Below are positions 33,684 through 41,350 of a stretch of 42,707 bases of DNA, piece after piece. The DNA lies in contig CBDUQI010000023.1 in assembly GCA_965369325.1 (NCBI GenBank), positions 1 to 42,707 of the forward strand, written 5' to 3'. The notes below the pieces were generated by a model. That model was not told the DNA's origin and searched no databases. It saw only the letters and a program-made list of their open reading frames with translations. The stretch is from CBDUQI01 sp965369325 (GTDB taxonomy: Bacteria; Pseudomonadota; Gammaproteobacteria; Steroidobacterales; JBCBZW01). The stretch's first letter is position 1, and every line of letters begins with the position of its first letter. The position numbers and the translations under genes are program-made.

Positions 33684-34583
33684 CTACGCGAATAGACCAT
33701 GTAGCTGAATCTTCCCGCTGCCCAGCTTGCCACCGTAGTTGGCGGTGTGAATCTCCCGCACGCCCGCACATTGGGTGGCCGCTTCGATGCCCGCCCGCAT
33801 CCCGGCGCGCACATCGTCGCCGCGTGGTCCGCTGACGATAATTTCGTAGATACAGCCTACCCCATCGGGCACCTGCCGATCCGGATTGTCCACCAGCTTC
33901 GGGCAGTAAGAATCATTGGTGGTCGCCACCATATCCGTGTAGTTTTTAGCCCCAACTTTGGAGCCGCTGGCCGCGCACTTGACCACAATATTGTCGATCG
34001 CCCCAACGCTGGCAAGGCTGGCTTCGGCCGCTGCCAGTGTATTTTCGATGGTATCGCCCAAGATCAGATACATACCACCGGTAACGCCTTCGCAGATACC
34101 AAACTTGCGCTGTACGTGGAACCAGCCATCCATCCTCGGGATGCGGTAGACCTGTCGCCCAAAGGCCTCCATTTCGGTCTCAAAGCCATCACCGAATCGG
34201 GGAATAACGGTACCTTCCAGATCCAGCGTCTGCGTCGCCAGCTGCGGGTCCAGTGCATCGAACACACTGGTCTGTGGATTGGGGACGGCCCCCTTGCGGA
34301 TCCGCAACGCCAAGCACGCCGTCAGCTTCTCGAGCTTTCTATCCATCACCTGGATCAGGTAGCCGGGCCGCCCGTCCGGGGTATCCGCAGGCGCAACCGC
34401 TCGCTCCAGCGTGGCCTCACACGGAGGCGCCGTGGCAGAGCGCCCCAGCCCCTTAGTCTCCATCGCCGCCTCATATGCCCACTTATCATTCAGGCTAGTG
34501 ACCAGAATGCGGGCGACGCGTGCACCGAATGTTTCCGAGTAATCGTCCTGGATTAGGACGCCGTTGATCTTCAGATCGGCCAA
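33684..34583 (-). CDS. fhcD: Formylmethanofuran-tetrahydromethanopterin N-formyltransferase
   Basis: 299-residue subunit D (Ftr homologue) of the formyltransferase/hydrolase complex. It moves the formyl group from H4MPT to a methanofuran-like cofactor before release of formate. Recognisable: INGVLIQDDYSETFGARVAR, GFETEMEAFGRQVYRIPRMD, and NYGGKLGSGKIQLH near the C-terminus. The start is TTG 34583 with GGGGAG about 7 bases upstream. First gene of the minus-strand C1 operon. The usual companions fhcA, fhcB and fhcC are not in the window and must lie elsewhere if the complex is complete. Confidence 0.95.
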   Translation of the reverse strand: MADLKINGVLIQDDYSETFGARVARILVTSLNDKWAYEAAMETKGLGRSATAPPCEATLERAVAPADTPDGRPGYLIQVMDRKLEKLTACLALRIRKGAVPNPQTSVFDALDPQLATQTLDLEGTVIPRFGDGFETEMEAFGRQVYRIPRMDGWFHVQRKFGICEGVTGGMYLILGDTIENTLAAAEASLASVGAIDNIVVKCAASGSKVGAKNYTDMVATTNDSYCPKLVDNPDRQVPDGVGCIYEIIVSGPRGDDVRAGMRAGIEAATQCAGVREIHTANYGGKLGSGKIQLHGLFA

Positions 34584-34720
34584 GTGAACTCCCCGCTAAC
34601 TCACATCATCTCAGGCGGTGCCCGCAACGCCGCGCAGCAAAGCCATCAGCGTCACCGCACCCCCGTGCATCGACACAAATCGAACGCGTTGGTTAGGCAG
34701 CATCCCCCTCAGGAGATTTG

Positions 34721-34750
34721 ACTATAGGAGAAGTGCGAGCGTGGGCGCAA
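34721..34750 (-). promoter_or_regulatory. Candidate promoter of the fhcD-fae operon
   Basis: On the minus strand TTGCGC (34750-34745) and TATAGT (34726-34721) are 18 bases apart, in the 197-base gap between pabB and fhcD. Transcription would start about 130 bases before fhcD. The -35 matches three of six positions and the -10 five of six. No operator is obvious. Confidence 0.4.
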
Positions 34751-34780
34751 TGGCACCTGCGAAGGTCGCGAGCACTTGCA

Positions 34781-36175
34781 CTAGCTCGGTGGTGTGGGTG
34801 GGCTCATTACTTTCAGCAATGCAGCCGCCTTATCCAGGCTTTCCTGGTACTCGGCAGCCAGTTTGGAATCCCACACGATGCCGCCGCCGGCCCAGGCATG
34901 CAGTTGATTGCTGTGGTGCACAAGTGTGCGGATAGCAATATTGGTATCCATCGCCCCGTCAAAACCCACGTAGCCAATCGCGCCACAGTAGACGCTGCGT
35001 CGATGCGGCTCGAGTGTTTCAATCACCTGCATCGCACGCAGTTTTGGCGCCCCTGTGATGGAGCCACCCGGAAAACAGGCCTGCAGCAGCTCCAACGGAT
35101 GCACACCTGCCTCAAGCCGCCCGACAACAGTGCTCACCAGGTGGTGCACACTGGCATAGCTCTCGATCGCCCACAAACTCGGTACCTGCACCGACCCCGG
35201 TTCACAACACTTGCCGAGATCGTTGCGCAACAGATCAACAATCATCACATTCTCAGCCCGATCCTTTGCGCTGCGGCGCAGCTCCTCCGCCAGCCACTTA
35301 TCGTGCTCGAGCAGATAAGAGCGCGGGCGGGTGCCTTTGATCGGCCGGGTCTCCACGGTGCGGTCACGCACCTGCAGGAACCGCTCAGGCGAGGAGCTGA
35401 GCACCGCGCCCTGCGACAGTTGCATAAAGGCGCTGTACGGGGCTGGATTTATCTCGCGCAAACGCAGATAGGCGCCCCACGGGTCACCTGTCATCCGAGC
35501 CGAAAACCGTTGGGTCAGGTTCGCCTGGTAGATATCACCGGCCCGAATGTGCCTTTTGATCTGCTCGAAGGCAGCTTTGTAGCCGTCCCAGTCCAGATTC
35601 GCTTGCGGCTCGCTCAACACCGAAAACGGATCGAGCATCTCACGCTGCATCATCGACTGGGCCTGCGCCTCAATCTGCGCCCACTCATCAAAGGTGCGCT
35701 CATCGCGCCCCTGTCCGATCAGCCAGCAACGCTCAAGCATATGGTCGACCACCACCGCCCAATCGTACAGCCCAGCCGCCATATCGGGCATGTCAATATC
35801 GCGCTCGGCAATATCCGGCACCGATTCGAACCGACGGCCCAAATCGTAGCCGAAGTAGCCCATCATCCCGCCGCAGAACGGCAGATCGTGTTGTTGATCC
35901 ACCGGCGTACCAAGCGCTTCGCGGATCAGCTGGATCGGGTTATCTTCGCTGCAATACTCCCCATGTACGCTCATCACACGGGTTGAGGGGCCGTCGGTGG
36001 AAAACGTGAGAAACGGCCTGGCCGCGATGATGTCGTAGCGACCCGATTTGTTACCCGGCCAGCCGCTGTCCAAAAACATGAACCACGGCTCGTGGCGCAG
36101 GGCCTGGCAACGCAACGCGCTATCAGGCGCGTAGCTGAGCTCGGTAATCCTTGGCTTCGGCCGCTTCGTCGGCAT
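34781..36175 (-). CDS. pabB: Aminodeoxychorismate synthase component I
   Basis: 464-residue chorismate-using enzyme that makes aminodeoxychorismate, the precursor of 4-aminobenzoate. The motif PIKGTRPR starts at residue 278; the Lys280 there, in place of the Ala of anthranilate synthase, marks PabB. AGDIYQANLTQRF and FPGGSITGAPKLRAMQVIE are also diagnostic. The frame is open to 36271, but ATG 36175 has AGGAG 8 bases upstream. The glutaminase subunit PabA and lyase PabC are not in the window. It feeds both folate and, through MptG, H4MPT. Confidence 0.93.
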   Translation of the reverse strand: MPTKRPKPRITELSYAPDSALRCQALRHEPWFMFLDSGWPGNKSGRYDIIAARPFLTFSTDGPSTRVMSVHGEYCSEDNPIQLIREALGTPVDQQHDLPFCGGMMGYFGYDLGRRFESVPDIAERDIDMPDMAAGLYDWAVVVDHMLERCWLIGQGRDERTFDEWAQIEAQAQSMMQREMLDPFSVLSEPQANLDWDGYKAAFEQIKRHIRAGDIYQANLTQRFSARMTGDPWGAYLRLREINPAPYSAFMQLSQGAVLSSSPERFLQVRDRTVETRPIKGTRPRSYLLEHDKWLAEELRRSAKDRAENVMIVDLLRNDLGKCCEPGSVQVPSLWAIESYASVHHLVSTVVGRLEAGVHPLELLQACFPGGSITGAPKLRAMQVIETLEPHRRSVYCGAIGYVGFDGAMDTNIAIRTLVHHSNQLHAWAGGGIVWDSKLAAEYQESLDKAAALLKVMSPPTPPS

Positions 36176-36313
36176 AGTGAGCGCTCCTGAACTGACAGGC
36201 GCAGGATACTCGATCAGCTCGCGCGACAGAACTGCGCCGCCCGCACGATCCTCTGCTCGGTGGCGTAGCACAAATGCTAGACTTGACCGTTAGCGCCAAC
36301 CGGGACGCCCATC

Positions 36314-36751
36314 GTGTCAAAACCGCCTTTTTGGAAAACCACTCACTACCGCGACATGTCCACCGAGCAGTGGGAATCGTTGTGCGACGGATGCGGTCGT
36401 TGCTGCCTGTTTCGACTCGAAGACGAGCACTCAGGCTGCCGCTTTTATACCAACGTCTGCTGCAACCTGCTGGATGTACGCCAGTGCCGCTGCACCGATT
36501 ATCCCAACCGCTCAACGCGAGTGCCGGAATGCATCACCCTCACCCCCGAACAACTGGATACACCGGACTGGCTGCCAGTGACCTGCGCGTATCGACTGAT
36601 CGCCAACGGCGAAGACTTGCGTTGGTGGCACCCACTGGTCTCAGGGGACCCGTCCTCGGTTGTTGAGGCCGGCATCTCGGTCAAAGCACGGGTGATTCAC
36701 GAGCGGGACGCGGACGAACTCGAGCACCATATTATCGAGTGGATCGAATAG
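36314..36751 (+). CDS. YcgN-type (UPF0260) cysteine-cluster protein
   Basis: 145-residue protein of the YcgN/UPF0260 family. It has a cysteine-rich cluster: CDGCGRCC near residues 24-31, then cysteines in GCRFYTNVCCNLLDV and QCRCTDYPNR. This is likely a metal or Fe-S binding site; family function is not known. GTG start at 36314, with only a weak purine stretch upstream. Transcribed away from pabB and convergent with glyA, 18 bases apart. Confidence 0.85.
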   Translation: MSKPPFWKTTHYRDMSTEQWESLCDGCGRCCLFRLEDEHSGCRFYTNVCCNLLDVRQCRCTDYPNRSTRVPECITLTPEQLDTPDWLPVTCAYRLIANGEDLRWWHPLVSGDPSSVVEAGISVKARVIHERDADELEHHIIEWIE

Positions 36752-36769
36752 CGGCGCTCGCTGTGCACA

Positions 36770-38035
36770 CTACCCGCCCGCCAGGTCACCGTACACGGGG
36801 AAGCGCTGGCATAGTTCAACCACCTCTTCCCGCACGCGGGTGAGCACATTTCGGTCCTCGGTGGCTTCCAACACTTCGGCGATCCAACTAGCGACCATTT
36901 CGCACTCGGCCTCACGGAAACCGCGGGTGGTGATCGCAGGCGAGCCTATGCGCAGCCCGGAGGTGACAAACGGTGACTGCGGATCATTCGGTACCGCGTT
37001 TTTGTTCACCGTGATGTTGGCCTTGCCCAACGCTGCATCCGCTACTTTGCCGGTGAGCCCCTTGTCCACCAGATCGAGCAAGAACAGATGGTTTTGAGTA
37101 CCGCCGGAGACGACGGAGAACCCGCGCTTCATCAACGCTTCGCTAAGTGTGCGCGCGTTCACCAGCACCTGCTTCTGATACTCCGCAAATTCCGGCGCCA
37201 ATGCCTCGCGAAACGCCACCGCCTTGGCGGCAATCACATGCATCAGCGGCCCGCCCTGAATACCAGGGAACACCAGCGAGTTGAACTTTTTAGTTAGATC
37301 CGGGTTCTCTCGGGCCAGAATCAGCCCGCCTCTCGGCCCGCGCAAGGTTTTGTGTGTGGTAGTGGTGACAGCATCTGCGTACGGCACCGGGTTAGGGTAA
37401 AGCCCCGTCGCCACCAGCCCGGCGACATGCGCCATGTCGACCATCAAATACGCATCAACGCTATCGGCAATCGCACGAAACCGTTCAAAATCCAGCAACC
37501 CCGAGTAGGCCGAAAACCCGGCGATGATCATTTTCGGCCGATGCTCCTGCGCCAGCGCCTCAATTTGCCCATAGTCGATACGCCCTTCGGCATCGATGCC
37601 GTATTGCACAGCGTTGTACAGGCGGCCGGAGAAGTTCGGTTTTGCCCCGTGGGTGAGGTGGCCACCGTGATCCAGCGACATTCCAAGAACGGTATCACCC
37701 GCGCTCAACAGCGCCATATACACCGCGGCGTTGGCCTGCGATCCCGAATGCGGCTGCACATTCGCGTAGTCGGCCGAAAACAACGCTTTGGCCCGGTCGA
37801 TGGCCAACTGCTCGGCGACATCCACATGCTCGCACCCGCCGTAGTAACGTTTGGACGGATAGCCCTCGGCGTACTTGTTGGTCAATACCGACCCTTGGGC
37901 CCGCAACACCCGCGGGCTGGCGTAGTTCTCAGAAGCAATCAACTCAATGTGGTGTTCCTGGCGCTGACGCTCCGCCTGAATCGCGGTCCACACTTCGGGG
38001 TCAAAATCGGCCAGAGGGCTGGACTCAATAAACAC
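36770..38035 (-). CDS. glyA: Serine hydroxymethyltransferase
   Basis: 421-residue PLP enzyme interconverting serine plus THF with glycine plus methylene-THF. ELIASENYASPRVL and GYPSKRYYGGCE are visible at the start, and the PLP lysine is Lys229 in TTTTHKTLRGPRGG. The frame can begin at TTG 38041, but AGGAG touches that codon directly. The GTG at 38035 has it 6 bases upstream and is the better start. It is divergent from formate-THF ligase, and the pair makes a folate C1 unit beside the H4MPT genes. Confidence 0.95.
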   Translation of the reverse strand: MFIESSPLADFDPEVWTAIQAERQRQEHHIELIASENYASPRVLRAQGSVLTNKYAEGYPSKRYYGGCEHVDVAEQLAIDRAKALFSADYANVQPHSGSQANAAVYMALLSAGDTVLGMSLDHGGHLTHGAKPNFSGRLYNAVQYGIDAEGRIDYGQIEALAQEHRPKMIIAGFSAYSGLLDFERFRAIADSVDAYLMVDMAHVAGLVATGLYPNPVPYADAVTTTTHKTLRGPRGGLILARENPDLTKKFNSLVFPGIQGGPLMHVIAAKAVAFREALAPEFAEYQKQVLVNARTLSEALMKRGFSVVSGGTQNHLFLLDLVDKGLTGKVADAALGKANITVNKNAVPNDPQSPFVTSGLRIGSPAITTRGFREAECEMVASWIAEVLEATEDRNVLTRVREEVVELCQRFPVYGDLAGG

Positions 38036-38371
38036 GTTCAACTCCTAACAGAAAGTACATTGCCTGAGCATGGGCTCGGGTGAACTATGGGGTATTTGCG
38101 CAACGGATGCCAGCCTCGCGGGTCTGCTGTGCCGATCCCGCGTTCTGAGTCGCCGTGATAGTCCGGTTGCGACGCTTGACTGCCCCCTACGAAGGCCGAC
38201 TTACCCTCTGATTAGGTACCACCGATGGAATCATGGGGGCTGCAGACGCCAGTCATTTGCCTTATTCGGACACGACCGGTATTTTCGGCTTGCGCTGTCG
38301 CCGGTCAAGCGACAAAGTGTCGCTCCTGGTCATGTTGCTACAGGTACTTTCCCTACCCACAGAGGGCTGTT
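38036..38371. other. 336-base divergent regulatory gap between glyA and fhs
   Basis: No gene fits here. It should hold the promoters of both flanking genes. Visible items are a TTGACT on the plus strand in the middle of the gap, with no well-spaced -10; a small hairpin GAGC/GCTC close to glyA; and a perfect GCGACA-AAG-TGTCGC hairpin at 38309-38323 in the fhs leader. I looked for glycine- or folate-type riboswitch cores and found none convincing. Confidence 0.4.
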
Positions 38372-40045
38372 ATGTCAGACATAGAAATTGCACAAAAAGC
38401 GAAAATGGAACCCATCCTGGGCCTGGCGAAAGACCAGTGCGCGATCGACGCGGAGCATCTTGATCCTATCGGTCATTACAAGGCTAAGTTGTCGCTGGAT
38501 TACATCGAGTCATTGAAAGACCGCCCCGACGGCAAGCTGGTGCTGGTCACCGCCGTCAGCCCTACCCCCGCGGGTGAGGGTAAAACCACCACCACGGTGG
38601 GACTGGGCGATGCAATGAACCGCATAGGCAACAACACGCTCATCTGTATCCGCGAGCCGTCGCTGGGGCCGTGCTTCGGCATCAAGGGCGGCGCCGCTGG
38701 CGGCGGTCATGCTCAGGTGGTGCCAATGGAAGACATCAACCTGCATTTCACTGGTGACTTCCACGCCATTGCGGCTGCCAATAACTTGCTAGCCGCACTG
38801 GTAGACAACCACATCCATCACGGCAACAAACTGGACATCGATCAGCGGCGGATTCAGTGGAAGCGCGTGGTCGACATGAACGACCGGGCTTTGCGCGTGA
38901 TTACTGCCGGTCTGGGCGGCGTCATGAACGGTTTCCCGCGCACCGACGGCTTCGACATTGTGGTCGCCTCCGAAGTGATGGCCATCCTGTGTCTGGCCAC
39001 CTCGCGTGCCGATCTGAAGGCGCGCCTGGGACGCATCGTGGTGGGTTACAAACGCGACGGTGTTACCCCAGTGCACGCACGCGATCTAAACGCCGACGGC
39101 GCGATGGCGGCGTTACTTAAGGATGCAATTAAGCCGAACCTGGTACAAACGCTGGAGAACAACTTGGCGTTTATCCACGGCGGCCCATTCGCCAATATCG
39201 CGCACGGCTGCAACTCGGTCACCGCAACGCGCACAGCGTTGAAGCTGGCCGATTATGTCATTACTGAAGCCGGTTTTGGTGCCGACCTTGGTGCAGAAAA
39301 ATTCATCGACATCAAGTGCCGCAAGGCCGGACTGAAGCCCTCAGCAGTGGTACTGGTTGCCACCATCCGGGCACTTAAGTTCCACGGCGGCGCCGATGCC
39401 AAAGAACTGAATACCGAAGACCTGGGCGCACTCGAGCGTGGCATGGTCAATCTGCAGCGTCATATCGAGAACATCACCACGGTTTACGGCCTGCCCTGCA
39501 TTGTCGCGATCAACCACTTCACGTTCGATTCCGATGCCGAAGTCGCGCAACTGAAACAAGGTTGCGAAGCCCTGGGCGTCGAGGCCGTCGTCTCCAAGCA
39601 CTGGGCTGACGGCGGCGCTGGCGCGGAAGGTCTCGCTCGTGCCGTGACTCGCCAGGTGGAGGATGCCCCGGGCGAGCACACCTTTGTGTACCCCGATGAG
39701 ATGCCATTGACCGAGAAAATCTCAGCCGTCGCCAAACGCGTTTACCGCGCTGATACGGTCACCTTCGACACCAAGGTGGCGAAGCAACTGGCCGCATGGC
39801 AGGACAAGTACGGCAGCTACCCTATTTGTATGGCGAAAACCCAGATGTCGTTCTCGACCGATCCTACCCGGCGCGGCGCGCCCACGGGGCACACCCTGAA
39901 TGTGAGCGAGGTGCGCTTAGCCAACGGTGCCGGCTTTATCGTTGCAATTTGCGGCAGCATGATGACAATGCCGGGCTTGCCTAAGGTGCCGGCGGCCGAA
40001 CGCATCAACATCGACGATGACGGCAATATCAGCGGTTTGTTCTAG
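38372..40045 (+). CDS. fhs: Formate-tetrahydrofolate ligase
   Basis: 557-residue ATP-dependent ligase making 10-formyl-THF from formate (called ftfL in methylotrophs). The P-loop region TPAGEGKTTTT is at residues 65-75, followed by REPSLGPCFGIKGGAAGGG and the C-terminal QMSFSTDP and GAGFIVAICGSMMTMPGLP. The frame is open back to 38225. ATG 38372 has GAGGG about 6 bases upstream and yields the family length. It links formate from the H4MPT branch to the folate pool and to GlyA. Confidence 0.97.
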   Translation: MSDIEIAQKAKMEPILGLAKDQCAIDAEHLDPIGHYKAKLSLDYIESLKDRPDGKLVLVTAVSPTPAGEGKTTTTVGLGDAMNRIGNNTLICIREPSLGPCFGIKGGAAGGGHAQVVPMEDINLHFTGDFHAIAAANNLLAALVDNHIHHGNKLDIDQRRIQWKRVVDMNDRALRVITAGLGGVMNGFPRTDGFDIVVASEVMAILCLATSRADLKARLGRIVVGYKRDGVTPVHARDLNADGAMAALLKDAIKPNLVQTLENNLAFIHGGPFANIAHGCNSVTATRTALKLADYVITEAGFGADLGAEKFIDIKCRKAGLKPSAVVLVATIRALKFHGGADAKELNTEDLGALERGMVNLQRHIENITTVYGLPCIVAINHFTFDSDAEVAQLKQGCEALGVEAVVSKHWADGGAGAEGLARAVTRQVEDAPGEHTFVYPDEMPLTEKISAVAKRVYRADTVTFDTKVAKQLAAWQDKYGSYPICMAKTQMSFSTDPTRRGAPTGHTLNVSEVRLANGAGFIVAICGSMMTMPGLPKVPAAERINIDDDGNISGLF

Positions 40046-40058
40046 AGCATCCACCTGC

Positions 40059-40081
40059 GCGGGGGCGCATGCCGTCCCCGC
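40059..40081 (+). other. Hairpin after fhs
   Basis: Six-base-pair stem GCGGGG / CCCCGC with an 11-base loop, starting 14 bases after the fhs stop. No T run follows, so it could only be a Rho-type or stability element. Confidence 0.3.
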
Positions 40082-40243
40082 CGGTCATCAAACCAACTTG
40101 CTGACTGATACCGTAGGATGGGCCGACTCAGGTCCCGTCCGTTGGTCATTGGCGCATCACGGGCGGGATCGCTGTCCACGATAGTTAACCGCGGGCGGAT
40201 ATGCGAGAATCCGGAGCCTGTCAGGTCGCCGGACTTCCATTAC

Positions 40244-41170
40244 ATGCTTTCGTTCCTTCCAGGCCCGGTGTTGGGCACACTCACCGCGCTGATGATCGTG
40301 CTCAATCTGGTTTTCTGGATTGTTCCCTTCTACTTGGTCGCGATCGCCAAGTTGCTGGTGCCTGTTGCCCGTTGGCGAATCGCATGCACGCATGTACTTA
40401 CGATCATCGGGGAGGCCTGGATCAGTGGCAATAACTTCATCGCCAGCCTGCACCGGATCCAGTGGGATATTCAGGGCACCGAAGGGCTCAGCAAGCAGGC
40501 GTGGTATCTGGTCAGCGCTAATCACCAAAGCTGGGCCGACATTTTCGTCATCCAGGCAGCGCTGAACCGACGTGTACCGTTCCTGCACTTCTTCATTAAG
40601 AAGCAACTCATCTGGGTCCCGCTACTGGGCCTTGCATGGTGGGCCCTGGACATGCCCTTTATGCAACGTCACTCCAAAGAGGCGATCGCACGCAACCCAG
40701 ACTTGCGTCGTCAGGACCTGGAAGCAACCAGGCGCGCCTGCGAACGTTTCGCCGACCAGCCCACCTCGATTGCCAACTTTATCGAAGGCACCCGACACAC
40801 CGAAGCCAAGCACAAACGCCAGGCATCACCGTACAAGCACCTATTGCGCCCAAAGGCTGGCGGCATGGCGTTTGTCATCGCGGCAATGGGCAATGGCACG
40901 ATCGACACGCTGTTAAACATATTAATCGCCTACCCCCCAAAGCGCAGTGCCTCGTTATGGGATTTGCTAAGCGGGAACTTACCCAATGTGGTCGTACACG
41001 TTCACAAAGTATCTATTCCGGCGCGGATGCAAGGGGGTGACTACCAGAACGATGAAGCGTTTCGAGTACAGTTCCAGCAATGGGTGGACACCATGTGGCA
41101 CGCGCATGACGATGCGCTGGAGCAGATTCTCAATCCACCTCAGTCGCCCACCGGGCACACCGACGCTTGA
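40244..41170 (+). CDS. YihG-type membrane acyltransferase (PlsC family)
   Basis: 308-residue inner-membrane protein with a hydrophobic N-terminus (LGTLTALMIVLNLVFWIVPFYLV) and the LPLAT catalytic H-x4-D motif at His94-Asp99 in NHQSWADIF. FIEGTRHTEAKH is the second acyltransferase motif. Several stretches (WVPLLGLAWWALDMPFM, RRQDLEATRRACERF) match E. coli YihG, and so does the length. It would acylate lysophosphatidic acid or a related lysolipid. The frame is open from 40118. I chose ATG 40244 because the YihG-like N-terminus begins there; the ribosome binding site is weak (CCGGA). Confidence 0.88.
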   Translation: MLSFLPGPVLGTLTALMIVLNLVFWIVPFYLVAIAKLLVPVARWRIACTHVLTIIGEAWISGNNFIASLHRIQWDIQGTEGLSKQAWYLVSANHQSWADIFVIQAALNRRVPFLHFFIKKQLIWVPLLGLAWWALDMPFMQRHSKEAIARNPDLRRQDLEATRRACERFADQPTSIANFIEGTRHTEAKHKRQASPYKHLLRPKAGGMAFVIAAMGNGTIDTLLNILIAYPPKRSASLWDLLSGNLPNVVVHVHKVSIPARMQGGDYQNDEAFRVQFQQWVDTMWHAHDDALEQILNPPQSPTGHTDA

Positions 41171-41201
41171 CAAACCGGGGCGTGCAGCGTTGAATGAAGC
41201 T

Positions 41202-41264
41202 ATGCTCACGTTTAACTTTAGCTTTAGCTTTAGCTTTTTTAGCAGCCCACTCGGGGGAGGCTAA
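41202..41264 (+). CDS. pheL: Phenylalanine leader peptide
   Basis: 20-residue ORF, MLTFNFSFSFSFF then SSPLGGG, with six TTT phenylalanine codons among residues 4-13. It lies upstream of pheA and ends in TAA at 41262, within an antiterminator segment. This is the standard design of a phe attenuator, though the sequence differs from E. coli PheL. A tandem TTTAGC hexamer supplies most of the Phe codons. Only a weak GAAG precedes the ATG. Too short for ordinary gene calling. Confidence 0.85.
   Translation: MLTFNFSFSFSFFSSPLGGG
41217..41234 (+). repeat. TTTAGC hexanucleotide tandem repeat inside pheL
   Basis: Three perfect TTTAGC units in frame (each Phe-Ser), flanked by an imperfect TTTAAC unit before and TTTTTTAGC after. 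Slippage by one unit would keep the reading frame and change the number of Phe codons. Confidence 0.85.
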
Positions 41265-41322
41265 CGATCGGCTGAGCAAACACCACGCCGACCAGCAAGC
41301 CTCCCGCCGCGGAGGTTTTTTT
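41256..41322 (+). terminator. Phenylalanine attenuator: antiterminator segment and intrinsic terminator
   Basis: The terminator pairs CCTCC (41300-41304, extended by AAG before it) with GGAGG (41311-41315, extended by T), has a six-base loop, and is followed by seven T (41316-41322). GGAGGCT at 41256-41262 is an exact complement of AGCCTCC at 41298-41304 and can form the competing antiterminator. That upstream segment lies in the last codons and stop of the leader peptide, so a ribosome finishing the peptide hides it. Confidence 0.85.
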
Positions 41323-41350
41323 GTGCCTGCATACTACCTTGGAGATCGAT

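Noticed and set aside
33747..34556. 269-codon plus-strand ORF
   Set aside because: Antisense to fhcD, which is unambiguous.
34718..35986. 422-codon plus-strand ORF with AGGAG-like sequence upstream
   Set aside because: It lies almost wholly antisense to pabB, which has clear family motifs, and its translation has no recognisable domain and a skewed Arg/His/Gln composition typical of GC-rich shadow frames.
37352..38083. 243-codon plus-strand ORF
   Set aside because: Antisense to glyA; glyA has its PLP lysine and full family length.
38036..38371. Possible riboswitch between glyA and fhs
   Set aside because: I could not find a glycine or folate riboswitch core on either strand; only simple hairpins are visible.
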